A stretch of DNA of 43,472 bases from CAYGBM01 sp964348225 (GTDB lineage Bacteria; Patescibacteriota; Minisyncoccia; Minisyncoccales; CG1-02-41-26), in the NCBI GenBank assembly GCA_964348225.1, contig CAYGBM010000028.1, forward strand, positions 1 through 43,472, read 5' to 3'. Below are positions 6,158 to 14,208 of this stretch, piece by piece. Positions within the stretch are counted from its first letter, which is position 1; each line of letters begins with the position of its first letter. The translations under genes were made by a program, and so were the position numbers. The notes under the pieces were generated by a model that saw only the letters and a program-made list of their open reading frames with translations, ran no database searches and was not told the DNA's origin.

Positions 6158-6895
6158 TTATTCTTTTGTTTCTCCTTCACCCCCCTCTTCTTTTTCTTCT
6201 TCAGCCGGTTTCTCCTCCTCTACCTCTTCTTCTGGCTTCTCCTCCTCAACAAGCTTCTCCTCTTCCATTTTGGTGGGCGGGGTAACATGAACTACAATTT
6301 CATTCGGCTCTTTTAGAATTTCAACGCCCTCTGCTGTTTTCAGATCTTTTACATAAACTCTATCCTCAAAGCTCTTTAGAGAGCCAACATCTACTTCTAT
6401 TTCTCTTGGCAAATTTTGGGCTAAACCCTTAACCTCTACCGTTTGAATTTCTTTAACCAAAACACCTCCTAAGTTCTTAACAGCGGGAGCTGTTCCTTCA
6501 AAAACCAAGGGAACTTCAGCTTCAATTTTCTTTTTTGAAGAAGGATGGAAAAAATCGACATGCAAAAACCTGCCTGTCAGAGGGTCTTTGGCTATCTGGT
6601 GAATAAGAACCTCATATTTTTTTCCATTCACCCCCACACCAGAAGGGGGTCTATCTTTATTATTCTTGGTCTCTTTGGTGTCCTCTGCCCCTTTGGTGTG
6701 GGGGTAAACCTCAAGCATAATCAAAGAACTTTCCCCTGCTTCTTGAAAAACTTCTTCAAAGTCTTTTTCTTGTACCTGAAGAGAGATATTTTTAATCCCT
6801 TCACCATACAAAACAGCTGGAATACTGCCCTGCTTCCTCAAAATATTTGTTTCCCGTCCAAAAGACTCCCTAATTTTAGCTTTGAGTGAAACCAT
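6158..6895 (-). CDS. rplY: 50S ribosomal protein L25/TL5 (CTC family) with an in-frame palindromic insertion
   Basis: The product is 245 aa and binds 5S rRNA. The N-terminal L25 domain is evident (LKAKIRESFGRETNILRKQG, IPAVLYGEG, DPLTGRFLHVDFFHP). It is followed by the TL5 C-terminal beta domain (EAEVPLVFEGTAPAVKNLGGVLV, NLPREIEVDVGSL) and a 40-residue Glu/Lys-rich acidic tail. Between LIMLEV and NGKKYEV, where the family has a tight hairpin, there are 26 extra residues encoded by a DNA palindrome at 6630-6705. The frame stays open through it. An AT-rich hairpin separates this gene from the upstream ferredoxin gene. Confidence 0.93.
   Translation of the reverse strand: MVSLKAKIRESFGRETNILRKQGSIPAVLYGEGIKNISLQVQEKDFEEVFQEAGESSLIMLEVYPHTKGAEDTKETKNNKDRPPSGVGVNGKKYEVLIHQIAKDPLTGRFLHVDFFHPSSKKKIEAEVPLVFEGTAPAVKNLGGVLVKEIQTVEVKGLAQNLPREIEVDVGSLKSFEDRVYVKDLKTAEGVEILKEPNEIVVHVTPPTKMEEEKLVEEEKPEEEVEEEKPAEEEKEEGGEGETKE
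6630..6705. repeat. 76-bp palindromic insertion inside rplY, translated in frame
   Basis: The ends are perfect 12-bp inverted repeats: ACCCCCACACCA (6630-6641) and TGGTGTGGGGGT (6694-6705). Inside them AAGGGG pairs with CCCCTT. The stretch encodes 26 residues (beginning YPHTKGAED, ending PPSGVGV) that interrupt the L25 domain. 78 nt fits an insertion of the palindrome plus 2 bp that preserves frame. The composition is low-complexity and unlike flanking L25 sequence. It resembles in concept the Rickettsia palindromic elements that insert in frame in proteins. Confidence 0.8.
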
Positions 6896-6909
6896 ATTTA
6901 AATTAAAAG

Positions 6910-6989
6910 TTAAGAATTAAAAATTAAAAATTTAATTAAGATTTAAGAATTTTGAATTAAATTCTTAATTGTTAATTTTTAATTCTTAA
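6910..6989. repeat. AT-rich long hairpin between the ferredoxin and rplY genes
   Basis: TTAAGAATTAAAAATTAA (6910-6927) is the exact reverse complement of 6972-6989, an 18-bp stem. Nested inside is AATTAAGA/TCTTAATT. The right arm supplies the stop codon of the ferredoxin gene (TAA at 6981-6979). Shorter fragments of the same TTAAGAATTAAAAATTAA motif are present at 8182-8205, across the end of ppsA. Confidence 0.75.
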
Positions 6990-7191
6990 TTCGGATGCAC
7001 TGTACTGGGCAGGCCTCAACCGCTTCTTTAGCACAGCCTTGTTCTTTTATCTCTAATTCCTCTTTTTCTGGATTAATTTCAGCCCCTTTCAAATGCGACT
7101 TACCGTCCTCTGCTAACTCAAAAAACTTCTCACAAAGCGCAGCACACGTCCCACAGCCAATACATTTTGATTTTTCAAGTATTATTTTCAT
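6979..7191 (-). CDS. 4Fe-4S ferredoxin, single-cluster type
   Basis: This 70-aa soluble electron carrier has cysteines arranged as CIGCGTCAALC near the N-terminus and ACPVQCIRI near the C-terminus. That is one cluster-binding set plus extra cysteines, as in Thermotoga/Desulfovibrio-type ferredoxins. The start codon overlaps the stop of the PfkB kinase gene by ATGA, implying translational coupling. Its partners are not evident here. A pyruvate- or thioredoxin-linked role is possible, but no oxidoreductase subunit is encoded nearby. Confidence 0.9.
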   Translation of the reverse strand: MKIILEKSKCIGCGTCAALCEKFFELAEDGKSHLKGAEINPEKEELEIKEQGCAKEAVEACPVQCIRIKN

Positions 7192-8180
7192 AATTCCATT
7201 TTCTCTACCAAAACCCTAGGTAAATCAGCTAAATCTTTCTCTGAAAGCAAGCCGTTTTTGGTGCCGGTTTCCTGAACACAACCAGCAGCGTTTGCCGTGG
7301 CTAGCTGAATGGCATATTCTATATCATTTTTCAATAAAAGTCCACTCAAAAAGCCGCTACCAAAAGCATCGCCAGCTCCTGCTTTATCAACAACAGGAAC
7401 GTCTTGAACGCCTGCCCGAAAAACATGTTTTCCATCAAAAACCACTGAACCATCCTTCCCTTTGGTAATAACTATTATGCCAGGACAAAAAGAACTCAGC
7501 TGTTTAATTACCTCCTCTTCCTGCTTGAAAGGAATCTTGGTTAACAAGCTTGCCTCTTCTTCATTTAGAAACAAAACATTAATTTTTGAGAGGATAGGCT
7601 TTAAAACCTCCTCACCCAATTTAATTTGAGTATTGCCAGGATTGGCAGCCACTTCTATATTGTTTTCTTTAGCAAAATCTACCAAAGGACCAAAGAGTTC
7701 AGCTAGTTTTTCACTCAGAGGAGCTAAGTAAAACCATTTTGTTTTTTTAATTTTACCCCAAGAAACCTCCTCCTTTGTCATAAAATGGCAAGCTCCCCGG
7801 TAAATCAAGATGGTTCTTTCTCCATGAGGAGAAGATAAAATAACTGAATAGGCTGTTCTGTAATTTGGCTCTTTTTTGACAAAAGATGTATTAACACCAA
7901 GTCCCTTTAGCTCCTCAATTGTTGATTCTCCCATTTTGTCATCCCCAACCTTGCCAACATAAGCCACTCGGAAGCCCTGTCTTGCAAAAGTGGCTGCTGT
8001 ATTAGTTCCCCCGCCCCCGCTGAAAATATTTAAATCCTCAATAAATATTTTACTGCCTAAAGAAAAACAAAGACCTTGGTTAGTTAAAAACCTGTTTGTA
8101 TCTAAAACCCTATAGCCGTCTTTTTTCAGCCGCAGAAAATTGTCTTGGGTGGCTGAGCCAAATGTAATGATGTCGTACAT
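7188..8180 (-). CDS. PfkB-family carbohydrate/nucleoside kinase
   Basis: This 330-aa ribokinase-fold kinase transfers phosphate from ATP to a sugar or nucleoside hydroxyl. The first PfkB signature region is FSGGGGTNTAATFARQGF with VGKVGDDKMG. The second, carrying the catalytic Asp, is VDKAGAGDAFGSGFLSGLL. The substrate cannot be assigned: the lid region (residues about 30-60) matches no specific subfamily I recognise. It is cotranscribed with ppsA 17 bp upstream and overlaps the ferredoxin start by 4 bp. It ends in TGA, which supports the standard genetic code. Confidence 0.9.
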   Translation of the reverse strand: MYDIITFGSATQDNFLRLKKDGYRVLDTNRFLTNQGLCFSLGSKIFIEDLNIFSGGGGTNTAATFARQGFRVAYVGKVGDDKMGESTIEELKGLGVNTSFVKKEPNYRTAYSVILSSPHGERTILIYRGACHFMTKEEVSWGKIKKTKWFYLAPLSEKLAELFGPLVDFAKENNIEVAANPGNTQIKLGEEVLKPILSKINVLFLNEEEASLLTKIPFKQEEEVIKQLSSFCPGIIVITKGKDGSVVFDGKHVFRAGVQDVPVVDKAGAGDAFGSGFLSGLLLKNDIEYAIQLATANAAGCVQETGTKNGLLSEKDLADLPRVLVEKMEL

Positions 8181-8197
8181 GAATTAAAAATTAAGAA

Positions 8198-10657
8198 TTA
8201 AGAATTTTTGGCTGACAATTTCAAAATGGTCTTTATGACCGTGTCTGGGTTTAAAGAGATGCTTTCAATCTTCTCTTTCACCAGAAATTCAGCGAAATCC
8301 GGGAAATCGCTTGGGGCTTGGCCACAAATTCCGCAGTATTTCTTTTTTTGATTGCACAAACGGATGATTTTTGAAATCATCTTTTTGACTGTTTCATTTC
8401 TCTCATCGCCAATTTTCTGCAACCCGGCATTATCACGGTCAATACCCAAAGCAAGCTGGGTTAAGTCATTGCTTCCTATGCTCATTCCGTCAAATATCTT
8501 CAAAAATTCTTCAGCTAAAACTACGTTGCTTGGTATTTCTGCCATTACATAAACTCTGAGCCCATCTTTATTCCTCTCAAGCCCTGCTTTTTTCATTAAT
8601 TGCAGAACTTTTTTGCCTTCTTCAACCGTTCGGCAGAAAGGCACCATTACTTTTACATTTTTTAAACCAAAAACATCCCGCACCCTTCTAATAGCTTGGC
8701 ATTCCATTAAGAAGGCTGGCTGAAAACCAGGGTCGTAATATCTTGAAGCGCCCCTCCAGCCAAGCATTGGATTTGTTTCTTCTGGCTCAAATAACTCTCC
8801 GCCAATTAACTGCCTGTATTCATTGGTTTTAAAATCAGAAAACCTGACAATCACGGGCTTGGGCCAAAAAGCAGCTGCAATCTGCCCAATCCCCTCTGCT
8901 AATTCTTTGATAAAATACTCCTTTTTATTCTTATGCTCTACTGTTATTTCATCAATCTGTTTTACTATTTTTTGAATTTTAGATTTTGGTATTTGAAATT
9001 TGCTTCTGATTTCTGGTTTCGGATTTCGGATTCCTCGCTTTAATTCGCTATAACGAATTAAAGCAAGAGGATGCACCCTTATTTTTTCAGCAATAATAAA
9101 TTCTTCTCTTGCTAATCCCACTCCATCATTCGGTAAAAAAGACGTTTTAAAGCCAATTTCAGGCGCCCCAATATTAATCATTATCTTTGTTTTCAACTTT
9201 GGAATCTTCTTTAAATCGTATCTCTTTATTTTAAAAGGAATCTTAGTAAGATAAATTCTTCCGTGCAGACCCTGGGTGCAGTCAACCGTTACCTCTTGCC
9301 CAGTTTTTAAAAGCTTTGAGGCTTTGCCTGTACCAACAATAGCTGGAATACCAAGCTCTCTTGAGATAATGGCTGCGTGAGCTGTTTTCCCGCCTTCATC
9401 AGTTACAATGGCTGATGCTAAACGCATTATCGGCACCCAGTCAGGGTCAGTCATTTTTGTTACCAATACCTCCCCTTTTTGGAACTGGTTGATTCTTGAA
9501 ACATCGGTAATTACTCTAACTTTCCCAATACCAATTTTATCTCCAATGGCTATGCCAGTTAAAACAGGGGCTTTTTTGGTTTTAACTTGATATTCCTCAA
9601 AAACCCTGCCTTCTTTTGGAGTGTGTACTGTCTCTGGTCTTGATTGCACAATAAAAAGCTCGCCTGTTTTGCCGTCCTTTGCCCATTCTATATCTTGGGG
9701 TTTTCCATAATGTTTTTCAATCAAACAGCCCCAGCGGGCCAAGGTTAAAATCTCATCGTCTGTCAGAGAGAACTTCAATTGTTTATTCTCTTGAACGCCA
9801 ACCTCTTTCAAACCACCCTTTCTATCATAAACATATTTTCTATTTTTCCTGCCTAAGTTTTTGACAATAATGGGTTTGTGCTCCCCTGCCCTGCTTTTTT
9901 GGTTAAGTTTAAGGGTCGGCTTGAACACATAAAATTCATCAGGTGTAATCTTTCCTTTAACAATCATCTCACCTATCCCGTAAATTGAGTTTATCAAAAC
10001 CACCTTCTCAAAACCAGTTTCTGTATCAATGGTAAACATCACACCAGCTGCTGCCAAGTCGCTTCTAACCATTTTTTGCACTCCAACCGACAAAGCAATT
10101 TTCAAGTGTTTAAATCCTTTTTCTTCTCTATAAGCAATGGCTCTATTGGTAAATAAAGAAGCCATGCATTTTTTCACAGCCTTTAATAAGTTCTCTTCAC
10201 CAGACACATTCAAAAATGTCTCGTGCTGCCCAGCAAACGAAGCCTTTGGCAAATCTTCAGCTGTTGCTGAACTGCGAGCTGCAATATCAACATTTTCCTC
10301 TCCGTACTTTTTGGATAGTTTTCCGTAAGCCCTCAATATTTCTTTTTCCAGGTCCTCTGGAAATTCCCCTTCTGAAATCAATCTCCTTGCTTCTCTTCCT
10401 GTTTCTTGCAAGCTTTCTAAGCTTTTTGGATTAAACCCCCCAAAAAGCTCTTTTAATTTATTATCAATGCCATTTTTCTTTAAAAAATACCAATACGCTT
10501 TGGCTGTTAAAGCAAAACCATCAGGAATATTAATGCTCTTTCTTGAAAGTTTGGAAAACATTTCACCAAGCGAGGCATTCTTCCCCCCAACCAAAGCAAC
10601 ATCCTTCTTACTAATCTGCTTGAAGCTTAAAATATATCTTTTCTTACTAGAACTCAT
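8198..10657 (-). CDS. ppsA: Phosphoenolpyruvate synthase (pyruvate, water dikinase)
   Basis: This 819-aa enzyme converts pyruvate + ATP + water to PEP + AMP + Pi, the entry to gluconeogenesis. The order is an N-terminal ATP-grasp domain (KDVALVGGKNASLGEMF near residue 20, then SSATAEDLPKASFAGQHETFL), the swivelling phosphohistidine domain with GGKTAHAAIISRELGIPA (His near residue 426), and the C-terminal PEP-binding barrel (WRGASRYYDP, SIGSNDLTQLALGIDRD, and GICGQAPSDFPDF with the acid/base Cys). Just after HPLALI, where homologues have a short linker, there are roughly 30 extra residues rich in Ile/Arg/Pro/Lys, encoded by a hairpin and AT-rich repeat at 8970-9071. It lies 21 bp downstream of acs. 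Confidence 0.96.
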   Translation of the reverse strand: MSSSKKRYILSFKQISKKDVALVGGKNASLGEMFSKLSRKSINIPDGFALTAKAYWYFLKKNGIDNKLKELFGGFNPKSLESLQETGREARRLISEGEFPEDLEKEILRAYGKLSKKYGEENVDIAARSSATAEDLPKASFAGQHETFLNVSGEENLLKAVKKCMASLFTNRAIAYREEKGFKHLKIALSVGVQKMVRSDLAAAGVMFTIDTETGFEKVVLINSIYGIGEMIVKGKITPDEFYVFKPTLKLNQKSRAGEHKPIIVKNLGRKNRKYVYDRKGGLKEVGVQENKQLKFSLTDDEILTLARWGCLIEKHYGKPQDIEWAKDGKTGELFIVQSRPETVHTPKEGRVFEEYQVKTKKAPVLTGIAIGDKIGIGKVRVITDVSRINQFQKGEVLVTKMTDPDWVPIMRLASAIVTDEGGKTAHAAIISRELGIPAIVGTGKASKLLKTGQEVTVDCTQGLHGRIYLTKIPFKIKRYDLKKIPKLKTKIMINIGAPEIGFKTSFLPNDGVGLAREEFIIAEKIRVHPLALIRYSELKRGIRNPKPEIRSKFQIPKSKIQKIVKQIDEITVEHKNKKEYFIKELAEGIGQIAAAFWPKPVIVRFSDFKTNEYRQLIGGELFEPEETNPMLGWRGASRYYDPGFQPAFLMECQAIRRVRDVFGLKNVKVMVPFCRTVEEGKKVLQLMKKAGLERNKDGLRVYVMAEIPSNVVLAEEFLKIFDGMSIGSNDLTQLALGIDRDNAGLQKIGDERNETVKKMISKIIRLCNQKKKYCGICGQAPSDFPDFAEFLVKEKIESISLNPDTVIKTILKLSAKNS
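8970..9071. repeat. Hairpin plus degenerate AT repeat inserted in frame in ppsA
   Basis: GCTTTAATTCG (9037-9047) and CGAATTAAAGC (9054-9064) form a perfect 11-bp stem around CTATAA. A further stem TCCTC/GAGGA (9032-9036, 9067-9071) closes over a 2-nt bulge. The neighbouring 8970-9031 is a run of degenerate, GATTTCGGATTTCGGATT-like units. Translated, the segment gives RNPKPEIRSKFQIPKSKIQK, which does not belong to the PEP synthase core. Frame is retained. Confidence 0.65.
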
Positions 10658-10678
10658 ATTATAATTTTAAATTTTAAA

Positions 10679-12733
10679 TTATTTTTTGCCAATTATTTTC
10701 CTCACTTTATCAACGCTTTGTGGGTTAGCTAATGTTGACAAGTCGCCAAGGTCCTCGCCTGTGAACAATTTCCTTAAGATTCTACGCATAATCTTGCCTG
10801 ACCTTGTTTTTGGCAAATCATCAACCACATATACCTCTTTTGGCAAAGCAATAGGTCCTATTTCTTTCCGAACCTGCAAAACCACTTCTTTCTTTACTAC
10901 GTCTTTGGGTTTTTTTGCCTTAGATATCACAAACGCTATGGGTACCTCACCCCTAATCTCATCAGATTTGCCAATGACTGCAGCTTCAGTAATATCTGGC
11001 AACAAAGCAATAGCGCTTTCAAGCTCACCAGTACTCACTCTGTGCCCCGCAACCTTAATTACATCATCTACCCTGCCAACAATTCTTATTAGCCCGTTTT
11101 TGTCTTTTTGAGCAGCATCGCTTGAAAAATAAACTTTGGGACCATACTGGCTCCAGTAAGTATCAAAGTATTTTTTGGGATTTTTATAAACTCCTCTCAA
11201 AAGCCCAGGGGCAAAAGGAGGCAAAATTACCAAATTGCCTTCTTTACCAGCCCGTACCGGCTTTCCTTTGTCATCCAGGATATCAGCTCTTATTCCTGGA
11301 AAAGGCAAGCCAGTAAAGGTGGGTTTGAAAGGTCCAATGCCTGGCAATGAAGTAATTAAAATACCCCCTGTTTCTGTTTGCCACCATGTATCAACAATCG
11401 GGCATCTCCCTTTGCCAACCTCCCTGAAATACCACATCCAAGCAGCTTCATCAATTGGTTCGCCAACAGAACCCAGAATCTGCAAGGTTTCAAACTGATG
11501 TTTGCTGCCTATCTTACCCTGATATTTCTCAAACATTCTTATGGCGGTTGGGGCTGTGTAAAAAGTGGTTACCCCATACTTTTCAATAACATCTGCCCAT
11601 CTGTCAGAATTTGGCCAATCAGGCGCGCCTTCAAAAATTAAATATGTAATGCCATTGAGCAAAGGACCATAACAGCTATAAGTATGCCCTGTAATCCAGC
11701 CAATGTCAGCCATAGACCAAAAAATATCATCTTCTTTCCAATCAAATATCCACTTGCCAGTAACCTTAGCTTGCACTGTATAACCACCACAAACATGAAC
11801 AGTGCCCTTTGGTTTACCCGTTGACCCTGATGTATAGAGTATGAACAATAAATCCTCACTATCCATTGGCACAGGCTCTGCCCAATCATCTGCTTTATCA
11901 ACCAGCTCGTGCCACCATAAATCCCTGCCTTTTTTAAAGTTTATTGGGTTTCCTGCTCTTTTAACAACAATTACTTTTTTAACCTTTGTTTGTTTCACGC
12001 CTTCATCAGCATTCTTCTTCAAATCAATCACCTTTCCTCTTCTATAATAGCCATCAGCTGTAATTAAAACCTTAGCTGCGGTATCTTGCAATCTCACCCG
12101 CAAAGCAGTTGGTGAAAAAGCAGAAAAAACAACTGAATGAACAGCCCCAATCCTTGCGCAGCTTAACATAGCGATAATGCCTTCTGGCAGCATTGGCAAG
12201 TATATGCCAACCTTGTCTCCCTTTCTAACTCCTAGTTTTTTCAAGACATTGCTGAACCTGTTAACTTCACAGAAAAGCTCATAATAGGTGAATTTTCTTG
12301 GTGTTTCTCCTGTTGGTTCTGGCTCCCATATCAAAGCTGTTTTGTTTTTTCTGGCTTCCAGGTTTTCATCAAGGGCATTTTCTGTAATGTTTATCTTTCC
12401 ACTCGAGAACCACTCAAAATATGTTCTAGAAGAAACTTTCCCCTTGATTTTCATTCCGTCTTCATCTCTTTTGCTTGCTTTTTTATCAACAGCTGGTGGA
12501 TGATGTTTAAAAACTTTTGTCCATTTCTTTGACCATTTAAGCTCTTCAGCTTGCTTCTCCCAAAACTTGAGAGGGTTTTTCAATGATTTTTTATAGATTG
12601 ACCTATCATTAACAACAGCAGTTTTTTTAAGCTCCCCTACTGGAAAGTATAAACCTTTTCTTTTTTCAATTGTTTTTTGAGAACTTTTTTTGCTCATATA
12701 TTCTCTTTTATAATACTCCCCCTGCTCCTCCAT
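10679..12733 (-). CDS. acs: Acetyl-CoA synthetase (AMP-forming)
   Basis: This 684-aa adenylate-forming enzyme converts acetate + ATP + CoA to acetyl-CoA + AMP + PPi. Motifs include LFILYTSGSTGKPKGTVH (ATP/AMP P-loop, near residue 300), DIGWITGHTYSCYGPLLNG, FYTAPTAIRMFEKY, VDTWWQTETGG, and the C-terminal LPKTRSGKIMRRILRKL, whose Lys is the conserved catalytic and acetylation site. The N-terminus has a basic extension of about 30 residues. An ATG at 12697 (MSKKSSQ) with a nearby AGAGAA purine stretch is an alternative start. It heads the acs > ppsA > kinase > ferredoxin > rplY > transglycosylase run and has a clear promoter at 12797-12824. Confidence 0.95.
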   Translation of the reverse strand: MEEQGEYYKREYMSKKSSQKTIEKRKGLYFPVGELKKTAVVNDRSIYKKSLKNPLKFWEKQAEELKWSKKWTKVFKHHPPAVDKKASKRDEDGMKIKGKVSSRTYFEWFSSGKINITENALDENLEARKNKTALIWEPEPTGETPRKFTYYELFCEVNRFSNVLKKLGVRKGDKVGIYLPMLPEGIIAMLSCARIGAVHSVVFSAFSPTALRVRLQDTAAKVLITADGYYRRGKVIDLKKNADEGVKQTKVKKVIVVKRAGNPINFKKGRDLWWHELVDKADDWAEPVPMDSEDLLFILYTSGSTGKPKGTVHVCGGYTVQAKVTGKWIFDWKEDDIFWSMADIGWITGHTYSCYGPLLNGITYLIFEGAPDWPNSDRWADVIEKYGVTTFYTAPTAIRMFEKYQGKIGSKHQFETLQILGSVGEPIDEAAWMWYFREVGKGRCPIVDTWWQTETGGILITSLPGIGPFKPTFTGLPFPGIRADILDDKGKPVRAGKEGNLVILPPFAPGLLRGVYKNPKKYFDTYWSQYGPKVYFSSDAAQKDKNGLIRIVGRVDDVIKVAGHRVSTGELESAIALLPDITEAAVIGKSDEIRGEVPIAFVISKAKKPKDVVKKEVVLQVRKEIGPIALPKEVYVVDDLPKTRSGKIMRRILRKLFTGEDLGDLSTLANPQSVDKVRKIIGKK

Positions 12734-12796
12734 TATCAGGGATTTATACTTTTATTGCTTTATGACTTTTATTTCATGAATCAGTTTTCAATATAT

Positions 12797-12824
12797 ATTA
12801 TAACCTAAAAAAAAAGCGATGCAA
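12797..12824 (-). promoter_or_regulatory. Promoter of the acs operon, overlapping the upstream terminator
   Basis: On the minus strand there is TTGCAT (12824-12819), a 16-bp spacer, then TATAAT (12802-12797). The predicted start is near 12790, giving a leader of 57 nt to the ATG at 12733. The -35 box lies in the right arm of the terminator hairpin of the preceding operon, so termination and initiation signals share bases. Confidence 0.7.
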
Positions 12825-12832
12825 AGCACGCT
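12807..12832 (-). terminator. Rho-independent terminator of the gapA operon
   Basis: The minus-strand RNA forms AGCGUGC-UUU-GCAUCGCU (12832-12815). That is a 7-bp stem with one bulged U, followed directly by nine U residues (12815-12807). It lies 24 bp past the stop of the small membrane protein gene. The shape and U tract are those of a standard intrinsic terminator. Confidence 0.75.
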
Positions 12833-12855
12833 TCAAGAGAATCAACGGACAGCTA

Positions 12856-13164
12856 TTATCCTTTCCTTCGGATTCTAGACTTAATTAACTGAATAATAAG
12901 CCCGATGATTGAGCCGATGGCAAAAAAGTAAATGGGGCTCGCCCATATTATTCTTGCTGACTGAAACCTTGAAAGTAAAAGGAATAGTGGGAAAATTGCA
13001 AATATCAGAGTCCATAATACAGGTGTTCCCATGTCTGATTCTATTTCGAAGAACAACGTTTCAATAACAAAAGCGATCAGAAACAACACACAGATTATTA
13101 TAGTAAACCAGATGGCAAACTTCAGCCAAAAAGGTATTTTTTTAAATATTCTGCCAAAACACAT
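12856..13164 (-). CDS. Small three-helix membrane protein, unknown function
   Basis: The 102-aa product has three predicted transmembrane segments: about residues 12-36 (FWLKFAIWFTIIICVLFLIA), 47-65 (LWTLIFAIFPLFLLL) and 72-92 (WASPIYFFAIGSIIGLIIQL). Basic ends (SRIRRKG) point to a cytosolic C-terminus. It lies only 6 bp downstream of gapA and before the intrinsic terminator, so it is the last gene of the thioredoxin-like > glutaredoxin > gapA operon. I do not recognise a family, and no catalytic motif is visible. Confidence 0.65.
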   Translation of the reverse strand: MCFGRIFKKIPFWLKFAIWFTIIICVLFLIAFVIETLFFEIESDMGTPVLWTLIFAIFPLFLLLSRFQSARIIWASPIYFFAIGSIIGLIIQLIKSRIRRKG

Positions 13165-13170
13165 AAAACT

Positions 13171-14193
13171 TCATAATTGCTTGCCGACATACTCGGCGAA
13201 TTGTGCTAATCGGCACGCATACGCCCATTCATTATCATACCAAGCTAACACCTTAATGAGATCACCAAAGGCTTGGGTTGAGGGGGCATCAACAATAGCT
13301 GAATATGAATTTCCTATATAGTCAGAAGAAACCAAAGGAGCGTCTTCAACCCCTAAAATCCCTTTCAAATCCCCCCTATCTGATTCTTGTTTCAAGGCAT
13401 AATTTACTTCTTCAGCCGTGGTTCCTTTTTTGACCAAAGCTACCACGTCAACAATAGACACGGTCGGCGTCGGCACGCGCAAAGCCATGCCATTTAACCT
13501 CCCTTTTAGCTCTGGCAAGCACTTTTCCACTGTTTTGGTAGCCCCCGTGGTGGTAGGAATAATATTCAAAGCAGCTGCCCTGGCCCTTCTTAAATCCTTG
13601 TGGGGCAAATCTAAAATTCTCTGGTCATTGGTGTAGCTGTGAACGGTTGTCATAAAGCCCTTCACAATCTCAAAATGCTGGTGTAAAATCTTAGCCACTG
13701 GCGCTAAACAATTGGTGGTGCAAGAACCCATTGAGATAACATTGTCTTTTTTCAGCTGGTATTTCTTCTCATTTACTCCTAAAAGATAGGTTGGCACTTC
13801 TGTAGACTTTGAAGGCGCTGAAATGATAACTTTTTTAGCCCCAGCTGCCAAGTGCTTTTTCGCCCCCTCAAAATCCCTGAAATAACCAGTGCATTCCAAA
13901 ACAATATCCACCCCCATCTCTTTCCAAGGCAGTTTTGAAGGCTCTTTTTCAGCTAGCACCTTAACCTTTTTTCCGTGTGAGCTTCCGTCAAGCAGCAAGG
14001 TGCCCTCGTCAAACTTTACCCTTTTTTTGTAAATCCTATACAAAGAATCATACTTCAAAAGATGAGAAAGGGTTTCAGCATCAGTTAAATCATTGATAGC
14101 AATAACCTCCAAATCAGGGTGGTTGTCTAAAATCCTCCGAAAGGTCGGCCGGCCAATACGCCCGAAACCATTAATGGCAATTTTTATTGGCAT
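13171..14193 (-). CDS. gapA: Glyceraldehyde-3-phosphate dehydrogenase
   Basis: This 340-aa phosphorylating GAPDH interconverts glyceraldehyde-3-phosphate and 1,3-bisphosphoglycerate with NAD+. The Rossmann motif INGFGRIGRPTFRRI is followed by INDLTD, whose Asp favours NAD. The active-site segment is SMGSCTTNCLAPVAK (Cys near residue 156) instead of the common SNASCTTNC. Further motifs are TVHSYTNDQ, RRARAAALNIIPTTTGA, MALRVPTPTVSIVD and WYDNEWAYACRL. It is cotranscribed with an upstream glutaredoxin and thioredoxin-like protein, which fits protection of the redox-sensitive active-site Cys, though that link is an inference. Confidence 0.97.
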   Translation of the reverse strand: MPIKIAINGFGRIGRPTFRRILDNHPDLEVIAINDLTDAETLSHLLKYDSLYRIYKKRVKFDEGTLLLDGSSHGKKVKVLAEKEPSKLPWKEMGVDIVLECTGYFRDFEGAKKHLAAGAKKVIISAPSKSTEVPTYLLGVNEKKYQLKKDNVISMGSCTTNCLAPVAKILHQHFEIVKGFMTTVHSYTNDQRILDLPHKDLRRARAAALNIIPTTTGATKTVEKCLPELKGRLNGMALRVPTPTVSIVDVVALVKKGTTAEEVNYALKQESDRGDLKGILGVEDAPLVSSDYIGNSYSAIVDAPSTQAFGDLIKVLAWYDNEWAYACRLAQFAEYVGKQL

Positions 14194-14208
14194 AAAAATT
14201 GGTTATTT

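Noticed and set aside
7188..7191. Alternative genetic code (UGA = Gly) as in some CPR phyla
   Set aside because: The PfkB kinase, trxB, eno and six-LamG genes end at TGA in the expected family position, three of them in ATGA overlaps with the next start.
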